This document shows, piece by piece, positions 52,748 through 62,046 of a DNA stretch of 64,000 nt. Both the position numbers and the translations under genes were made by a program. The notes below the pieces were generated by a model. It was not told the DNA's origin. It searched no databases and was given only the letters and a program-made list of their open reading frames with translations. This stretch comes from Provencibacterium sp. (lineage in GTDB: Bacteria; Bacillota; Clostridia; Oscillospirales; Ruminococcaceae). The first letter of the stretch is position 1. The number at the start of each line of letters is the position of its first letter. The DNA lies in the NCBI GenBank assembly GCA_022792175.1, contig JAAWAN010000021.1, positions 1 through 64,000 on the forward strand, given 5' to 3'.

Positions 52748-54055
52748 ATGTGGGCATATGAAAGCATCTTCTATCAGATTTATCCGCTCGGCTTCTGCGG
52801 CGCGCCGAAAGAAAATACCGGGGAATCCGCCTCCCGCATCGGCAAGCTGGCCGAATGGGGAGAGCACATAAAGACTCTGGGGGCAAACGCCCTCTACCTC
52901 TCCCCCCTCTTCGAGTCGGATGCGCACGGCTATGATACGCGCGACTACCGCCGGATTGACCGGCGTTTAGGCAGCAACGAGGAGTTTACCGCCGTTTGCC
53001 GCTCGCTGCATGAGCAGGGGATACGCATCGTGCTCGACGGGGTGTTTAACCATGTCGGCCGCGGCTTCTGGGCTTTTCAGGATGTGCTGCATAACCGCGA
53101 GCAATCCCCTTATAAGGACTGGTTTCACATCGACTTCGGCGGGAACAGCGCCTATCAGGATGGGCTTTGGTATGAGGGCTGGGAGGGGCACTATGAGCTG
53201 GTGCGCCTCAACCTGCAGAATGAGGCGGTTATCGAGCACATCTTCTCCTGCATCCGCCTCTGGGTGGAGGAGTTTGACATCGATGGGCTGCGACTGGATG
53301 TTGCCTACTGCCTGGACAAAAATTTCCTCCGCCGGCTGCGCGCCTTCTGCGACAGCTTAAAGCCCGACTTTTTCCTGGTCGGCGAGGTGCTGCACGGGGA
53401 CTATAACCCCTATCTGCAGGAGGGGATGCTGCACAGCGTCACCAACTACGAATGCTACAAGGGGCTCTATTCGAGCTTCAACAGCCTTAACCTGTTTGAA
53501 ATCACCCACTCGCTGCTGCGGCAGTTCGGACCGGAAAACTGGACGCTCTATAAAGGAAAACACCTTTTCTGCTTTGTGGATAACCACGATGTGACCCGCA
53601 TTGCCAGCATGCTGAACGAGCCGCGGCATCTGCCGCTCATCTATGCGCTGCTCTTCGGCATGCCCGGCATCCCCTGCCTTTATTACGGGAGCGAATGGGG
53701 GACGCCCGGCCGCAAGGAGCAGGGGGACCCCGCCCTGCGCCCCTGCCTGCCGCAGCCGGAGTGGAACGAGCTGACCGGCAGCATTCAGCAGATGGCGCAG
53801 GCCCACCGGCAGAGCCGCGCCCTCTGCTACGGCGATTTTCATTCGCTACTGCTGCAGAATAAGCAGGTTATCTTTGAGCGCGCCTTTGAGGGGGAGCGGG
53901 TGCTGGTCGCCATCAATGCGGACAGTGCGCCGTTTACCGCGCACTTTAACGCGAATGCCGGCCGCGCGCGCGATCTTTTAAGCGGACAGACGCATGATTT
54001 CGGAGGCGGAAGCGTTCTCCCCCCCTTCAGCGCCGCCTACTGGCAGGTCTATTAG
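52748..54055 (+). CDS. GH13 alpha-amylase family enzyme
   Basis: 435 aa, cytoplasmic. Catalytic barrel motifs: DGVFNH (97-102), DGLRLDVAY with nucleophile Asp184, GEVLHG with acid Glu213 and FVDNHD with Asp281. No N-terminal CBM34 domain, so it is shorter than neopullulanase or cyclomaltodextrinase, which it otherwise resembles. Expected to cleave imported maltodextrins. Start follows AGGAAAGG. Confidence 0.88.
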   Translation: MWAYESIFYQIYPLGFCGAPKENTGESASRIGKLAEWGEHIKTLGANALYLSPLFESDAHGYDTRDYRRIDRRLGSNEEFTAVCRSLHEQGIRIVLDGVFNHVGRGFWAFQDVLHNREQSPYKDWFHIDFGGNSAYQDGLWYEGWEGHYELVRLNLQNEAVIEHIFSCIRLWVEEFDIDGLRLDVAYCLDKNFLRRLRAFCDSLKPDFFLVGEVLHGDYNPYLQEGMLHSVTNYECYKGLYSSFNSLNLFEITHSLLRQFGPENWTLYKGKHLFCFVDNHDVTRIASMLNEPRHLPLIYALLFGMPGIPCLYYGSEWGTPGRKEQGDPALRPCLPQPEWNELTGSIQQMAQAHRQSRALCYGDFHSLLLQNKQVIFERAFEGERVLVAINADSAPFTAHFNANAGRARDLLSGQTHDFGGGSVLPPFSAAYWQVY

Positions 54056-54118
54056 CCGTCCCACTTCCGACAATAAAAGGACAGGCTCGCAGCATTCCCT
54101 TTTGCTGCCAAAAAGAAA

Positions 54119-54158
54119 AGCCGCTATTGACTCGCACCGAGTCAATAGCGGCTTTTTT
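54119..54158. terminator. bidirectional terminator
   Basis: Stem GCCGCTATTGACTCG / CGAGTCAATAGCGGC with T-runs on both sides, between convergent GH13 and PBP genes. Its TTGACTC/GAGTCAA core resembles hairpin B of the compound repeat. Confidence 0.88.
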
Positions 54159-54183
54159 AAAGGGAACATCCGCAGCCTTATCT

Positions 54184-56445
54184 TCAGGCCCAGGGATCAT
54201 ATTCCTCCCGATCCCCGCTGCTGCGGCGCGGCCTGTCATCATCATCGCTGCGCCGCGGCTTATCCGTCTCCTCCGATTCGTGCACATTGGCATGGTCGGT
54301 GCAGACGTCGGGAATTTTGCTGACCTTATACCAGCCGTTCATCACCCGCGGGCAGCCCTCGCCCGCCAGGTCCCCGGTTTCCACGCAGTACTGCTTCTGC
54401 ACGATATTCTGGCTGTATTCAAAATCGATAATTTCCAGCCCCTCATGCATCGGCTGCATGACGTTGCGCCAGAGGATAGGCGTCGGGAACGGATAGGGCG
54501 GATAGTTAATCGACTGCGCCACCGGCGCATAGCCCATCCAGGTGACGCCGATATAGTAGGGGGTGATACCCACAAACCACTGGTCCTTGTTGTCCGAAGA
54601 GGTACCGGTCTTGCCCGCAATCGGCATGGCGGCAAGATCCCCCTGAAAGCGCGCCTGGGTGCCGGTGCCGGGCGAGGTGGTGGTAACCTGCTGCATCATC
54701 AGATTCAAAATGGAGGAGGTTTCGCGGCTGATAACCCGCCTGGGGGTGGTATCCGCCTCAAGCAACACATTCTGGTCGCTGTCGCGCACAACGGTGTAGG
54801 AGGTGGGTTTGGTGTAGGTGCCGCCGTTGGCATCCATCTGATAGGCGCCGGCCAGCTCGAGCAGCGTTACCCCTTTGGCGGTGCCGCCGATAGCCATGGC
54901 AGAGAGGTTATCATCGTTGACGCTCGGGTTCTCCTCCGGCGTGACCAGGCTCTGCATCCCGCACTTATCGTGCAGAAAATAGAGGGAGGTGGAGGTGCCG
55001 AGCATCTTCATCAGCTTGACCGGGATGGTGTTAATCGAGCGCTGCAGCGCATGCACGCAGGTCTGCGGGCCGGAATAACCGCTGTAGTAGTTGACCGGCC
55101 AGAACTCGGTGGTGCTCTCGGTCCCATCCGGCATCGGCCGGGGGATGGGGCTGTCTTCAATAACGGTTGACCAGGTGATGACATCCTTCTCGAGCGCCTG
55201 CAGATAGGCCGAAATCGGCTTCATGGTACTGCCGGGCTGGCGGGGGACCTGGGTCGCATAGTTTAAAACGCGGTTGCCCTGCTTGGGGCGGTCGGAGCCG
55301 ACCACCGCCTTGACCTGCCCGTGGTGGTCCATGATGATAAAAGCGGATTCCGGATAGATGGCGTTGGAGATTTTGGGGAAGATAGAATCCTCCGAATCGC
55401 TGTAGATATACATCTCCTCAAGCTTCTCCTGCATCTCGAGATCCATGGTGGTATAAATCTGCAGGCCGCGGCGGTAAATCATCGACTGCGCCTCGGAATA
55501 GGAAATCCCGTGCTGATCCTGCAGATCCTCAATCACCTGCTCAATCACCATATCCACAAACCAGTTGTTCTGCGAGTTGGTTCGCTGGGCCGGCGCCTCC
55601 CGGGAAAGGTTGACGGTCACCTCGGTTTTCACCGCCTTGTCAAACTCCTCCTGGGTGATATAGCCGAGCTCGAGCATGGTGGGGAAGATATACTCGTTGC
55701 GCCGGGCAGCGTTGTTTTCAGGGTTGGTGATGAGGTCATAGGTGGTGGGCGCCCGGGTCATGGCGACAATCGCGGCGCACTCCACCATGGTGAGGTCCTT
55801 GACATCCTTATTAAAGTAGTAGTTTGCCGCCGCCTGAACGCCGTTTGTATTGTGGCCAAAGGCGGCGATATTGAGATAGGCCTCGAGAATATCATCCTTT
55901 TCATATTTCTTCTCGAGCTTCAGGGCGGAGAAAATCTCCTTGATTTTGCGCTCTACATTGGGCGCCCACTGGTCGGTCGCATTTTTAATGACCTGCTGGG
56001 TGATGGTGGAGCCGCCCTGCTGGCTGCTGTAAATCGGGATAAAGAGGTTCACAGCAGAAGCGGCTGTGCGCTTCCAGTCCACCCCCTGGTGCTCCCGAAA
56101 GCGCTTATCCTCAGTGGCAATGGTGACATCAAACAGGTAGTCCGGCATATCCTCCCGGTCCACATAGATGCGGTTTTCACTGCCATGAATGCGGGAGACC
56201 TCAAAGGGGTTTCCCTCCTTATCGTTGGCATAAATAATACTGGTCAGATTAAGGTCGATATTGCGGATATCGATATCCTCAATCGTTCCGATATAGTCCA
56301 GAATATAAACGGTCAGTGCGCAGCCAACGATGCAGCCGGTGATGATGCAGACCATCACTACCGACATAATCATGCGAAAAAGCGTACCGAAAAACCTGCG
56401 AATCCCCCTGAGCACGGGCGAACGTTTCTTTTTCTGTTTAGCCAT
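54184..56445 (-). CDS. class A penicillin-binding protein (PBP1a-like)
   Basis: 753 aa. Short cytoplasmic basic tail, membrane anchor at about 25-50, glycosyltransferase domain with catalytic Glu112 in IATEDKRF and GGSTITQQ near 144, then a transpeptidase domain with SxxK Ser406 (PGSTMKP), SxN Ser470 and KTG at 612-614. The C-terminus is highly charged (about 720-753, Asp/Arg/Ser-rich). Polymerises and cross-links peptidoglycan. ATG at 56445 has GGAGG upstream; the longer frame is not used. Confidence 0.92.
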   Translation of the reverse strand: MAKQKKKRSPVLRGIRRFFGTLFRMIMSVVMVCIITGCIVGCALTVYILDYIGTIEDIDIRNIDLNLTSIIYANDKEGNPFEVSRIHGSENRIYVDREDMPDYLFDVTIATEDKRFREHQGVDWKRTAASAVNLFIPIYSSQQGGSTITQQVIKNATDQWAPNVERKIKEIFSALKLEKKYEKDDILEAYLNIAAFGHNTNGVQAAANYYFNKDVKDLTMVECAAIVAMTRAPTTYDLITNPENNAARRNEYIFPTMLELGYITQEEFDKAVKTEVTVNLSREAPAQRTNSQNNWFVDMVIEQVIEDLQDQHGISYSEAQSMIYRRGLQIYTTMDLEMQEKLEEMYIYSDSEDSIFPKISNAIYPESAFIIMDHHGQVKAVVGSDRPKQGNRVLNYATQVPRQPGSTMKPISAYLQALEKDVITWSTVIEDSPIPRPMPDGTESTTEFWPVNYYSGYSGPQTCVHALQRSINTIPVKLMKMLGTSTSLYFLHDKCGMQSLVTPEENPSVNDDNLSAMAIGGTAKGVTLLELAGAYQMDANGGTYTKPTSYTVVRDSDQNVLLEADTTPRRVISRETSSILNLMMQQVTTTSPGTGTQARFQGDLAAMPIAGKTGTSSDNKDQWFVGITPYYIGVTWMGYAPVAQSINYPPYPFPTPILWRNVMQPMHEGLEIIDFEYSQNIVQKQYCVETGDLAGEGCPRVMNGWYKVSKIPDVCTDHANVHESEETDKPRRSDDDDRPRRSSGDREEYDPWA

Positions 56446-56599
56446 ACCTGTCCTCCAAGAACAAAAGGGAGGCTCCTCTGCAGCCGTCTGCTGCCTTTCC
56501 CCTGTTTTGATGATGGGCCAAAAGGAGCGCGCCCTGTTATCCGCCTGCCTGTTCGCCATGCATGCGGGCAGGCGCAAAAAGCCCGGGCAAATATACCCG

Positions 56600-56640
56600 C
56601 TTGCAGTTATTATATCACAAGTGCGCTTCATTGTGTGAAT
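56600..56640 (-). promoter_or_regulatory. possible promoter of PBP gene
   Basis: Minus strand TATAAT at 56609-56614 with TTCACA 19 bp upstream; the leader would be about 160 nt. The remaining 56446-56949 shows no other supported feature. Confidence 0.4.
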
Positions 56641-56949
56641 GAAATTTAAATGTTTGCCGCCCGCAGAAGAAAGCCTGCAGCCGGCGGCGGGAAAAATGGA
56701 CGCCCGGCATAAGAGGGGAAAAACCGGTCAATACTTACAGATAAATGACCGCAGACCTTCTACTTCTCCCCGCAGCGGGCGGGCAAAATGCCTGTGTTAT
56801 CAGTTTGCGCAGTTTAAAGGTGCTTTATGGAGGCTTTTAAGCCCGGCGCCGGATTTCATAGGAGCCGCGTACGCAGACTGCGCGCCCGGGGAAAGATGGC
56901 CCGCAGGCCAAAGCCGCGCTGCCGATATCGGAAAGGATGGATAATAAAG

Positions 56950-57300
56950 ATGCATCTGCACATCAACCGGCCGCTTTGCTGGACGCTCGGCTCGCTTCTG
57001 GCTGCCTGCTTTATCGGCCTGTTCTCGGTCTACAGCTACAACATGAACCGGCGCACGCCACAGGCGGCGCAGCAGATTGTTTCCGACGCGCCGGTGGAAG
57101 AGGAGGAGGACTACCGCTATATTCTGCGCAGCGAAAACGGCCGGCTGGCGGTTTTCATAAAGGGAGAGGAGCAGCCGAGGATGGAATTTGATGTTCCGGT
57201 GCGGGTGCTCCCCGAGCTGGACCAGCGGCAGCTGGAGGAGGGCATAACGGTAAAGGACTATCCAACGCTCGTTTCCCTGATTGAGGATTATATCAGCTGA
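56950..57300 (+). CDS. BofC C-terminal domain-like protein
   Basis: 116 aa with one N-terminal membrane helix (about 8-28) and an exported domain reading YRYILRSENGRLAVFIKGEE then DVPVRVLPELDQRQLEEGIT, a pattern common in clostridial proteins annotated with the BofC C-terminal domain. In Bacillus BofC tunes SpoIVB signalling in sigma-K activation, but these short clostridial forms are of unproven role. ATG at 56950 follows AAAGGATGG; the frame is open to 56827. Confidence 0.65.
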   Translation: MHLHINRPLCWTLGSLLAACFIGLFSVYSYNMNRRTPQAAQQIVSDAPVEEEEDYRYILRSENGRLAVFIKGEEQPRMEFDVPVRVLPELDQRQLEEGITVKDYPTLVSLIEDYIS

Positions 57301-57439
57301 AAAACCTGCACCAATTTGTAACCGGCTTTTCATCAAAAAAGGAGGATTTTTCTTCGCGGATGCGGTATACTAAAGCTGCAGGGGAAACCTTGCTTCCTAA
57401 TTTCGTCTCCCTCCTCTTAGAAATTATCTCTTTTCTCCC

Positions 57440-57471
57440 ACCGGCCCGGCTGCTTTGGCAGCCGGGCCGGT
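57440..57471 (+). other. strong hairpin between bofC-like and yceD genes
   Basis: Perfect 14-bp stem ACCGGCCCGGCTGC / GCAGCCGGGCCGGT with loop TTTG; only a weak T-rich tail follows. It may end the upstream transcript. Of 57301-57619, the rest is the promoter below and pyrimidine-rich sequence with no gene. Confidence 0.6.
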
Positions 57472-57546
57472 CTGTCAGCCTGCCTTTTCAGCGGACAGCC
57501 CGGCATTTTTTCTTGCTGCCTTCACCCTTTTGAGCCGCAAAAGCCC

Positions 57547-57575
57547 TTGACAAACCGCCGGAGGGTGCCTATAAT
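57547..57575 (+). promoter_or_regulatory. consensus promoter of yceD-rpmF operon
   Basis: TTGACA, 17 bp, TATAAT: both hexamers are perfect, fitting a growth-linked ribosomal-protein operon. Confidence 0.85.
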
Positions 57576-57619
57576 AGTTCTGTGACGTCTGAATTTTCTT
57601 TTCGCAGCGAGGTGTGGAG

Positions 57620-58114
57620 ATGATTCTCGATTTAACGCGCCTCTTCGAGGAGGAAGGCGAAGAGCTCCGTTTTCAGCAGGAAATGGATCTCTCCGGGATA
57701 GAGCTGGCCGGAATCCATCCGGTGAGCGGTCCTGTGCAGGTGGAAGGCGCCGCCCGCAACGAGGCCGGCATCGTTACCGTTTCCTATCAGGTGCGGTATA
57801 TGTTGGAAATTCCCTGCGACCGCTGCCTGACGCCGGTGCGCACCGCAAAAAAGCTGAAGAGCGAGCAGGTGGCTGTGCGCGAGCTGCATGGCGGCCAGGA
57901 GGATGATTTTCTCCTCCTGCCGGACGGGCAGTTTGATCTCGATGAAGCCGTTTATGCCGACGTTGTGCTCGAGCTTCCCACCAAAACCCTTTGCAGTGAG
58001 GACTGCCGGGGGTTGTGCCCTGTCTGCGGCATAAACCGCAACCGCCAGAGCTGCGGTTGCCGGACAGAAACCGGCAACCTGCGCCTGCAAAGCCTGCGGG
58101 AGCTGCTGCAATAG
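57620..58114 (+). CDS. yceD: YceD/DUF177 family protein
   Basis: 164 aa. Two cysteine pairs, CDRCLTPV (near 72) and CSEDCRGLCPVCG (near 127-140), are the family's metal-binding pattern. YceD homologues are linked to 23S rRNA processing or accumulation and are nearly always just upstream of rpmF, as here. ATG at 57620 is preferred because GAGGTG lies 7 nt away; a GTG two codons earlier is possible. Confidence 0.88.
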   Translation: MILDLTRLFEEEGEELRFQQEMDLSGIELAGIHPVSGPVQVEGAARNEAGIVTVSYQVRYMLEIPCDRCLTPVRTAKKLKSEQVAVRELHGGQEDDFLLLPDGQFDLDEAVYADVVLELPTKTLCSEDCRGLCPVCGINRNRQSCGCRTETGNLRLQSLRELLQ

Positions 58115-58178
58115 CCCGTTTTTAGCAGGTGCATAAACCAGTCGTTTATTCATTTATCAGAGAGGGGGAGGTGCTGAA

Positions 58179-58361
58179 ATGGCAGTACCAAAGAGAAAGA
58201 CATCAAAAGCGCGCAGAGATAAAAGGCGTTCCAACGTCTGGAAGCTTTCCATGCCCGGCTTTTCCAAGTGCACCCAGTGCGGCGAGCTCAAGGCTCCTCA
58301 TAAGGTATGCTTGAACTGCGGATACTATAAGGGCAGAGAGGTTATCTCGAAAGAGGCTTAA
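58179..58361 (+). CDS. rpmF: 50S ribosomal protein L32
   Basis: 60 aa, MAVPKRKTSKARRDKRRSNV followed by the zinc ribbon CTQCGELKAPHKVCLNCG. Standard length. GGGGGAGG precedes the start; co-transcribed with yceD. Confidence 0.97.
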   Translation: MAVPKRKTSKARRDKRRSNVWKLSMPGFSKCTQCGELKAPHKVCLNCGYYKGREVISKEA

Positions 58362-58378
58362 ACAGGGATGCCGGAAGA

Positions 58379-58419
58379 GATAGAGGGGGAAGGGCGCTTC
58401 CGCCTCTATTTTTTTCTAT
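58379..58419 (+). terminator. terminator of yceD-rpmF
   Basis: Stem ATAGAGGGGGAA / TTCCGCCTCTAT (one mismatch) with loop GGGCGC, then TTTTTTTCTATTT. Confidence 0.8.
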
Positions 58420-58459
58420 TTAAACGCACTTTTGAAAGGAGGCGGCCAGGACGGGCGTT

Positions 58460-59773
58460 TTGATTTCCGATGTGCTCCCCGGTTCTCCGGCCTGCCGGGC
58501 AAAAATCAAAGCCGGGGAAACGCTCCTCTCGATAAACGGGCACAGGATTCACGATGTGCTCGACTACCGCTTTTATATGACTGAGCGCCGGCTGCTGCTG
58601 GAAATCGAGAGCGGAGAAAAACGGCGGCGGCTGCGCCTGCAGAAGGGGGAATATGAGGAGCTCGGCCTCGAGTTTGCCACCTACCTGATGGACAGGCAGC
58701 ACTCCTGCAAAAACAAATGTATCTTCTGCTTTGTCGACCAGACGCCGCCGGGCATGCGCGAAAGCCTCTATTTTAAGGATGACGACGAGCGCCTCTCCTT
58801 TCTCTTCGGCAGCTATATCACGCTGACCAACCTCTGCGAAGAGGAGGTAGAGCGCATTCTGAAAATGCACATCAGCCCTATCAACGTTTCGGTGCATACG
58901 ATGAACCCCGAGCTGCGCATCAAAATGATGAAGAATCCCTCGGCGGGGCGGGTGCTTTCCTATCTGCGCAAAATGGCGGATGCGGGCATCTCCATCAATG
59001 CCCAGCTCGTTCTCTGCCCGGGGATAAACGATGGGGAAGAGCTCTGCTATTCGCTCGATCAGCTTTTTACGCTGCGCCCGGCGCTGCGCTCGGTCGCGGC
59101 CGTGCCGGTGGGGCTGACCCGCTACCGGGAGGGCCTCTGCCCGCTGCGCGGCTATACGCCGGAGGAGGCCAGAGAGGTGATCAGCTGCATCGACCGCTAT
59201 GCCGCCCGCTGGGAGCAGGAATGCGGCGAGAGGGTTGTTTATCCCTCGGATGAATTTTTCCTGCTGGCCGGGCTCCCGCTGCCGGGGCCGGATTACTACG
59301 GGGACTATCCCCAGCTGGAAAACGGGGTGGGGCTCTGCACCCTGCTGGAGGATGAGTTTAACGACGCGCTTGAGACAGCGCCCGCCGCCATCCCCCCGCG
59401 CGCTGTCTCCTGCGCGACGGGGGCGGCCGCTTTCCCCCTGATAGAGCGCCTGGCGGCGCGGGCGATGGCGCAGGTAAAGGGGCTCACCGTGCGGGTATAC
59501 CGTATAGAAAACGACTTTTGGGGACACTCTGTAACGGTGGCAGGCCTGATTACCGGTCAGGATTTAACGGGGCAGCTGAAGGGAAAGCCGCTCGGGGAAG
59601 AGCTGCTCATCCCGCAGACGATGCTGCGCCACGAGCGGGACCGCTTTCTTGACGATATGACCCTTTTAAAGGCGCAGCTGCTGCTCTCTCTCCCCATCAA
59701 AACGGTGGAAAACGATGGGTATGCGCTGCTCGAAAGCATGCTGGGCGCGCCACTTCTGGCAGAGCCCGAATAA
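58460..59773 (+). CDS. DUF512 / PDZ-radical SAM family protein
   Basis: 437 aa. N-terminal PDZ-like segment (ISDVLPGSPACRAKIKAGET) followed by a radical SAM-like cluster CKNKCIFCFVDQ (about 82-93) and the DUF512 C-terminal domain. The family is almost always next to der in Clostridia, as here, and is suspected to act in ribosome or RNA maturation, but no reaction is proven. The start is uncertain: a TTG at 58460 is used, with CCAGGA at 9 nt; the stronger AAAGGAGG is too far. Confidence 0.85.
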   Translation: MISDVLPGSPACRAKIKAGETLLSINGHRIHDVLDYRFYMTERRLLLEIESGEKRRRLRLQKGEYEELGLEFATYLMDRQHSCKNKCIFCFVDQTPPGMRESLYFKDDDERLSFLFGSYITLTNLCEEEVERILKMHISPINVSVHTMNPELRIKMMKNPSAGRVLSYLRKMADAGISINAQLVLCPGINDGEELCYSLDQLFTLRPALRSVAAVPVGLTRYREGLCPLRGYTPEEAREVISCIDRYAARWEQECGERVVYPSDEFFLLAGLPLPGPDYYGDYPQLENGVGLCTLLEDEFNDALETAPAAIPPRAVSCATGAAAFPLIERLAARAMAQVKGLTVRVYRIENDFWGHSVTVAGLITGQDLTGQLKGKPLGEELLIPQTMLRHERDRFLDDMTLLKAQLLLSLPIKTVENDGYALLESMLGAPLLAEPE

Positions 59774-59868
59774 CAGGCGGCCCTTTTAAAAAGCAGACCG
59801 CGGGCCCGACTAATGGCCGGGCCGGCCGCCGATGCAGCCCCTTTTGGAGAAAGGAATGGTTAAATTTC

Positions 59869-61188
59869 ATGGCAAAGCCTCTGATTGCCATTGTCGGCCG
59901 GCCGAATGTCGGCAAATCCACCCTCTTTAACAAGCTCTGCGGCAAACGGATTGCCATCGTGGAGGATACGCCCGGCGTCACCCGCGACCGCATTTATGCC
60001 GAATGCGAATGGCGCAGCCGCACGGTCATGCTGGTGGATACCGGCGGCATCGAGCCGCACACCGATGATGTTATTCTTTCGCAGATGCGCCGCCAGGCGC
60101 AGCTGGCCATCGATTCGGCGCAGGTCATCGTGCTCGTCTGCGACCAGCGCAGCGGCGTTACCGCAACCGATGCGGATGTAGCCGCCATGCTGCTGAAGAG
60201 CGGCAAGCCGGTGGTGCTCTGCGTCAACAAGTGCGATTCGGTCGGCGACCCGCCGCCGGAATTTTATGAATTTTATAATCTCGGCCTCGGCGACCCGGTC
60301 GCCGTTTCCGCCAGCCACGGGCACGGCACCGGGGATCTTCTGGACCGCTGCTTCGAGCTGATTGATTTTGAACACCGGGAGGACTATCCGGAGGAATATA
60401 TCAAGGTGGCTGTCATCGGCAAGCCGAATGTCGGCAAGTCCTCGCTCGTCAACCGGGTGGCGGGCGCCGAGCGCGCCATCGTTTCCAACATCGCCGGGAC
60501 CACCCGCGATGCGACCGACACGGTGGTTGAAAACGAATTCGGCAAATTCGTCTTTATCGATACGGCCGGCATCCGCCGGCAGGCGAAAGTGGAGGAAAAT
60601 ATCGAGCGCTACAGCGTGCTGCGCGCCTATATGGCGGTTGAGCGGTGCGATGTGGCGGTGATGCTCATCGATGCGCTCGTCGGCTTCACCGAGCAGGATT
60701 CGAAGATTGCCGGCTATGCCCATGAGCAGGGCAAGTCCACCGTTATCGCCGTCAACAAATGGGATGCGCTCGAAAAGGACAATTCGACGATGGGCTCCTT
60801 CTGCCGCCAGCTGGAGGACGGCTTTTCGTTTATGCGCTATGCGCCGTTTTGCTTTATTTCGGCCAAAACGGGGCAGCGGGTGGATAAGCTGTTTTCACAG
60901 ATTGTGGAGGTTGCCGGGCAGAATGCGCGGCGCATCTCCACCGGTGCGCTCAACGATGTGCTCGCTACCGCCACCGCGCGCATGCAGCCGCCCAGCGACA
61001 AGGGAAAGCGCCTGAAAATCTATTATATAACCCAGGCCTCCACCAAGCCGCCGACATTTGTCTGCTTTGTCAACAAAAGCGAGCTGTTTCATTTCTCCTA
61101 CCAGCGCTATCTCGAAAACCAGATCCGCGAGACCTTCGGCCTCACCGGCACGCCGGTGCGCATGCTGATTCGGGAACGCGGGGAGTAG
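59869..61188 (+). CDS. der: ribosome-associated GTPase Der (EngA)
   Basis: 439 aa with two tandem GTPase domains: GRPNVGKST (8-16) and GKPNVGKSS (near 184-192), DTPGVTRD / AGTTRDA switch regions, NKCD and NKWD G4 motifs, and a KH-like C-terminal domain. Required for 50S subunit assembly. Start at 59869 follows GGAGAAAGG at some distance. Confidence 0.96.
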   Translation: MAKPLIAIVGRPNVGKSTLFNKLCGKRIAIVEDTPGVTRDRIYAECEWRSRTVMLVDTGGIEPHTDDVILSQMRRQAQLAIDSAQVIVLVCDQRSGVTATDADVAAMLLKSGKPVVLCVNKCDSVGDPPPEFYEFYNLGLGDPVAVSASHGHGTGDLLDRCFELIDFEHREDYPEEYIKVAVIGKPNVGKSSLVNRVAGAERAIVSNIAGTTRDATDTVVENEFGKFVFIDTAGIRRQAKVEENIERYSVLRAYMAVERCDVAVMLIDALVGFTEQDSKIAGYAHEQGKSTVIAVNKWDALEKDNSTMGSFCRQLEDGFSFMRYAPFCFISAKTGQRVDKLFSQIVEVAGQNARRISTGALNDVLATATARMQPPSDKGKRLKIYYITQASTKPPTFVCFVNKSELFHFSYQRYLENQIRETFGLTGTPVRMLIRERGE

Positions 61189-61239
61189 AGAGCGCGCGCC
61201 CCTTTTCATCAGGATTTTATGCCAGGAGGCTTTCACGAT

Positions 61240-62046
61240 ATGCGCATCGACTTTCACACCCATCTGTTTCCGGATAAGCTCAGCGGCAGGGCGATAGCAA
61301 AGCTGGCCGCCGTCAGCGGGCTCACTCCGCAGACGGACGGCACGCTCACCGGCACTTTAAAAAAGCTCGACGAATGGAAGGTTGACCGGGCGGTCACGCT
61401 GCACATCGCCACTGCGCCCGGGCAGGAGAAAAACGTCAACCGCTTTGCCACCTTCGTCACCGAAGAAACGGGCGGGCGGCTGCTCGCATTCGGCAGCGTC
61501 CACCCCGAAAGCCCGGATGCCCTCGAGCTGCCCGGCAGCTTTAAAGAACTGGGACTGAAGGGAGTAAAGCTGCACCCCGACTACCAGGGGTTTGAGGCGA
61601 ATGAAAAGCGGCTCTACCCGCTCTATGAACGCCTCGGCGAGCTGAATCTCCCCTGCTGCTTTCATATGGGCTATGACCCGCTCTCGCCAAAGCACTTTCA
61701 TGCCACGCCCGCCATGCTCGCCCGGGTACACCGCGACTTTCCGCAGCTCACCCTGATTCTCGCGCACATGGGCGGCATGAACCTCTGGGATGAGGTGGAG
61801 GAGTATCTGACAGGGAAAGAGGTCTATCTCGATACAGCCATGGTTGCCGGTTCGCTCGACCCCCGCCAGGCCGAGCGGATAATCAGCCGCCACGGGGCCG
61901 AGCTGCTGCTCTTTGGCAGCGACTGCCCCTGGCAGGACAGCGAAACGGCCGCCCGCTTTATCGAATCGCTCGCTGTCAGCGACGATAAAAAGGAACTGAT
62001 TTTTTCCGGAAACGCCATCCGGCTGCTGGGATTGGAGGCGCATTAG
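61240..62046 (+). CDS. amidohydrolase family protein
   Basis: 268-aa metal-dependent TIM-barrel hydrolase (Amidohydro_2 type): metal-binding DFHTHLFPD at the N-terminus, GVKLHPDYQGF near 115, His in CCFHMGYD near 150, ILAHMGG near 180 and FGSDCPW near 230 with the catalytic Asp. Substrates in this family include decarboxylated or hydrolysed small acids; none can be assigned. ATG at 61240 has AGGAGG 10 nt upstream; an ATG at 61219 precedes that site. Confidence 0.85.
   Translation: MRIDFHTHLFPDKLSGRAIAKLAAVSGLTPQTDGTLTGTLKKLDEWKVDRAVTLHIATAPGQEKNVNRFATFVTEETGGRLLAFGSVHPESPDALELPGSFKELGLKGVKLHPDYQGFEANEKRLYPLYERLGELNLPCCFHMGYDPLSPKHFHATPAMLARVHRDFPQLTLILAHMGGMNLWDEVEEYLTGKEVYLDTAMVAGSLDPRQAERIISRHGAELLLFGSDCPWQDSETAARFIESLAVSDDKKELIFSGNAIRLLGLEAH

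Noticed and set aside
54127-56649. Two long plus-strand frames over the PBP gene
   Set aside because: Shadows of a class A PBP with complete catalytic motifs.
57366-57490. Possible small RNA between the bofC-like and yceD genes (TATACT at 57367, hairpin at 57440)
   Set aside because: No -35 element at proper distance and weak T-tail; not enough to call.
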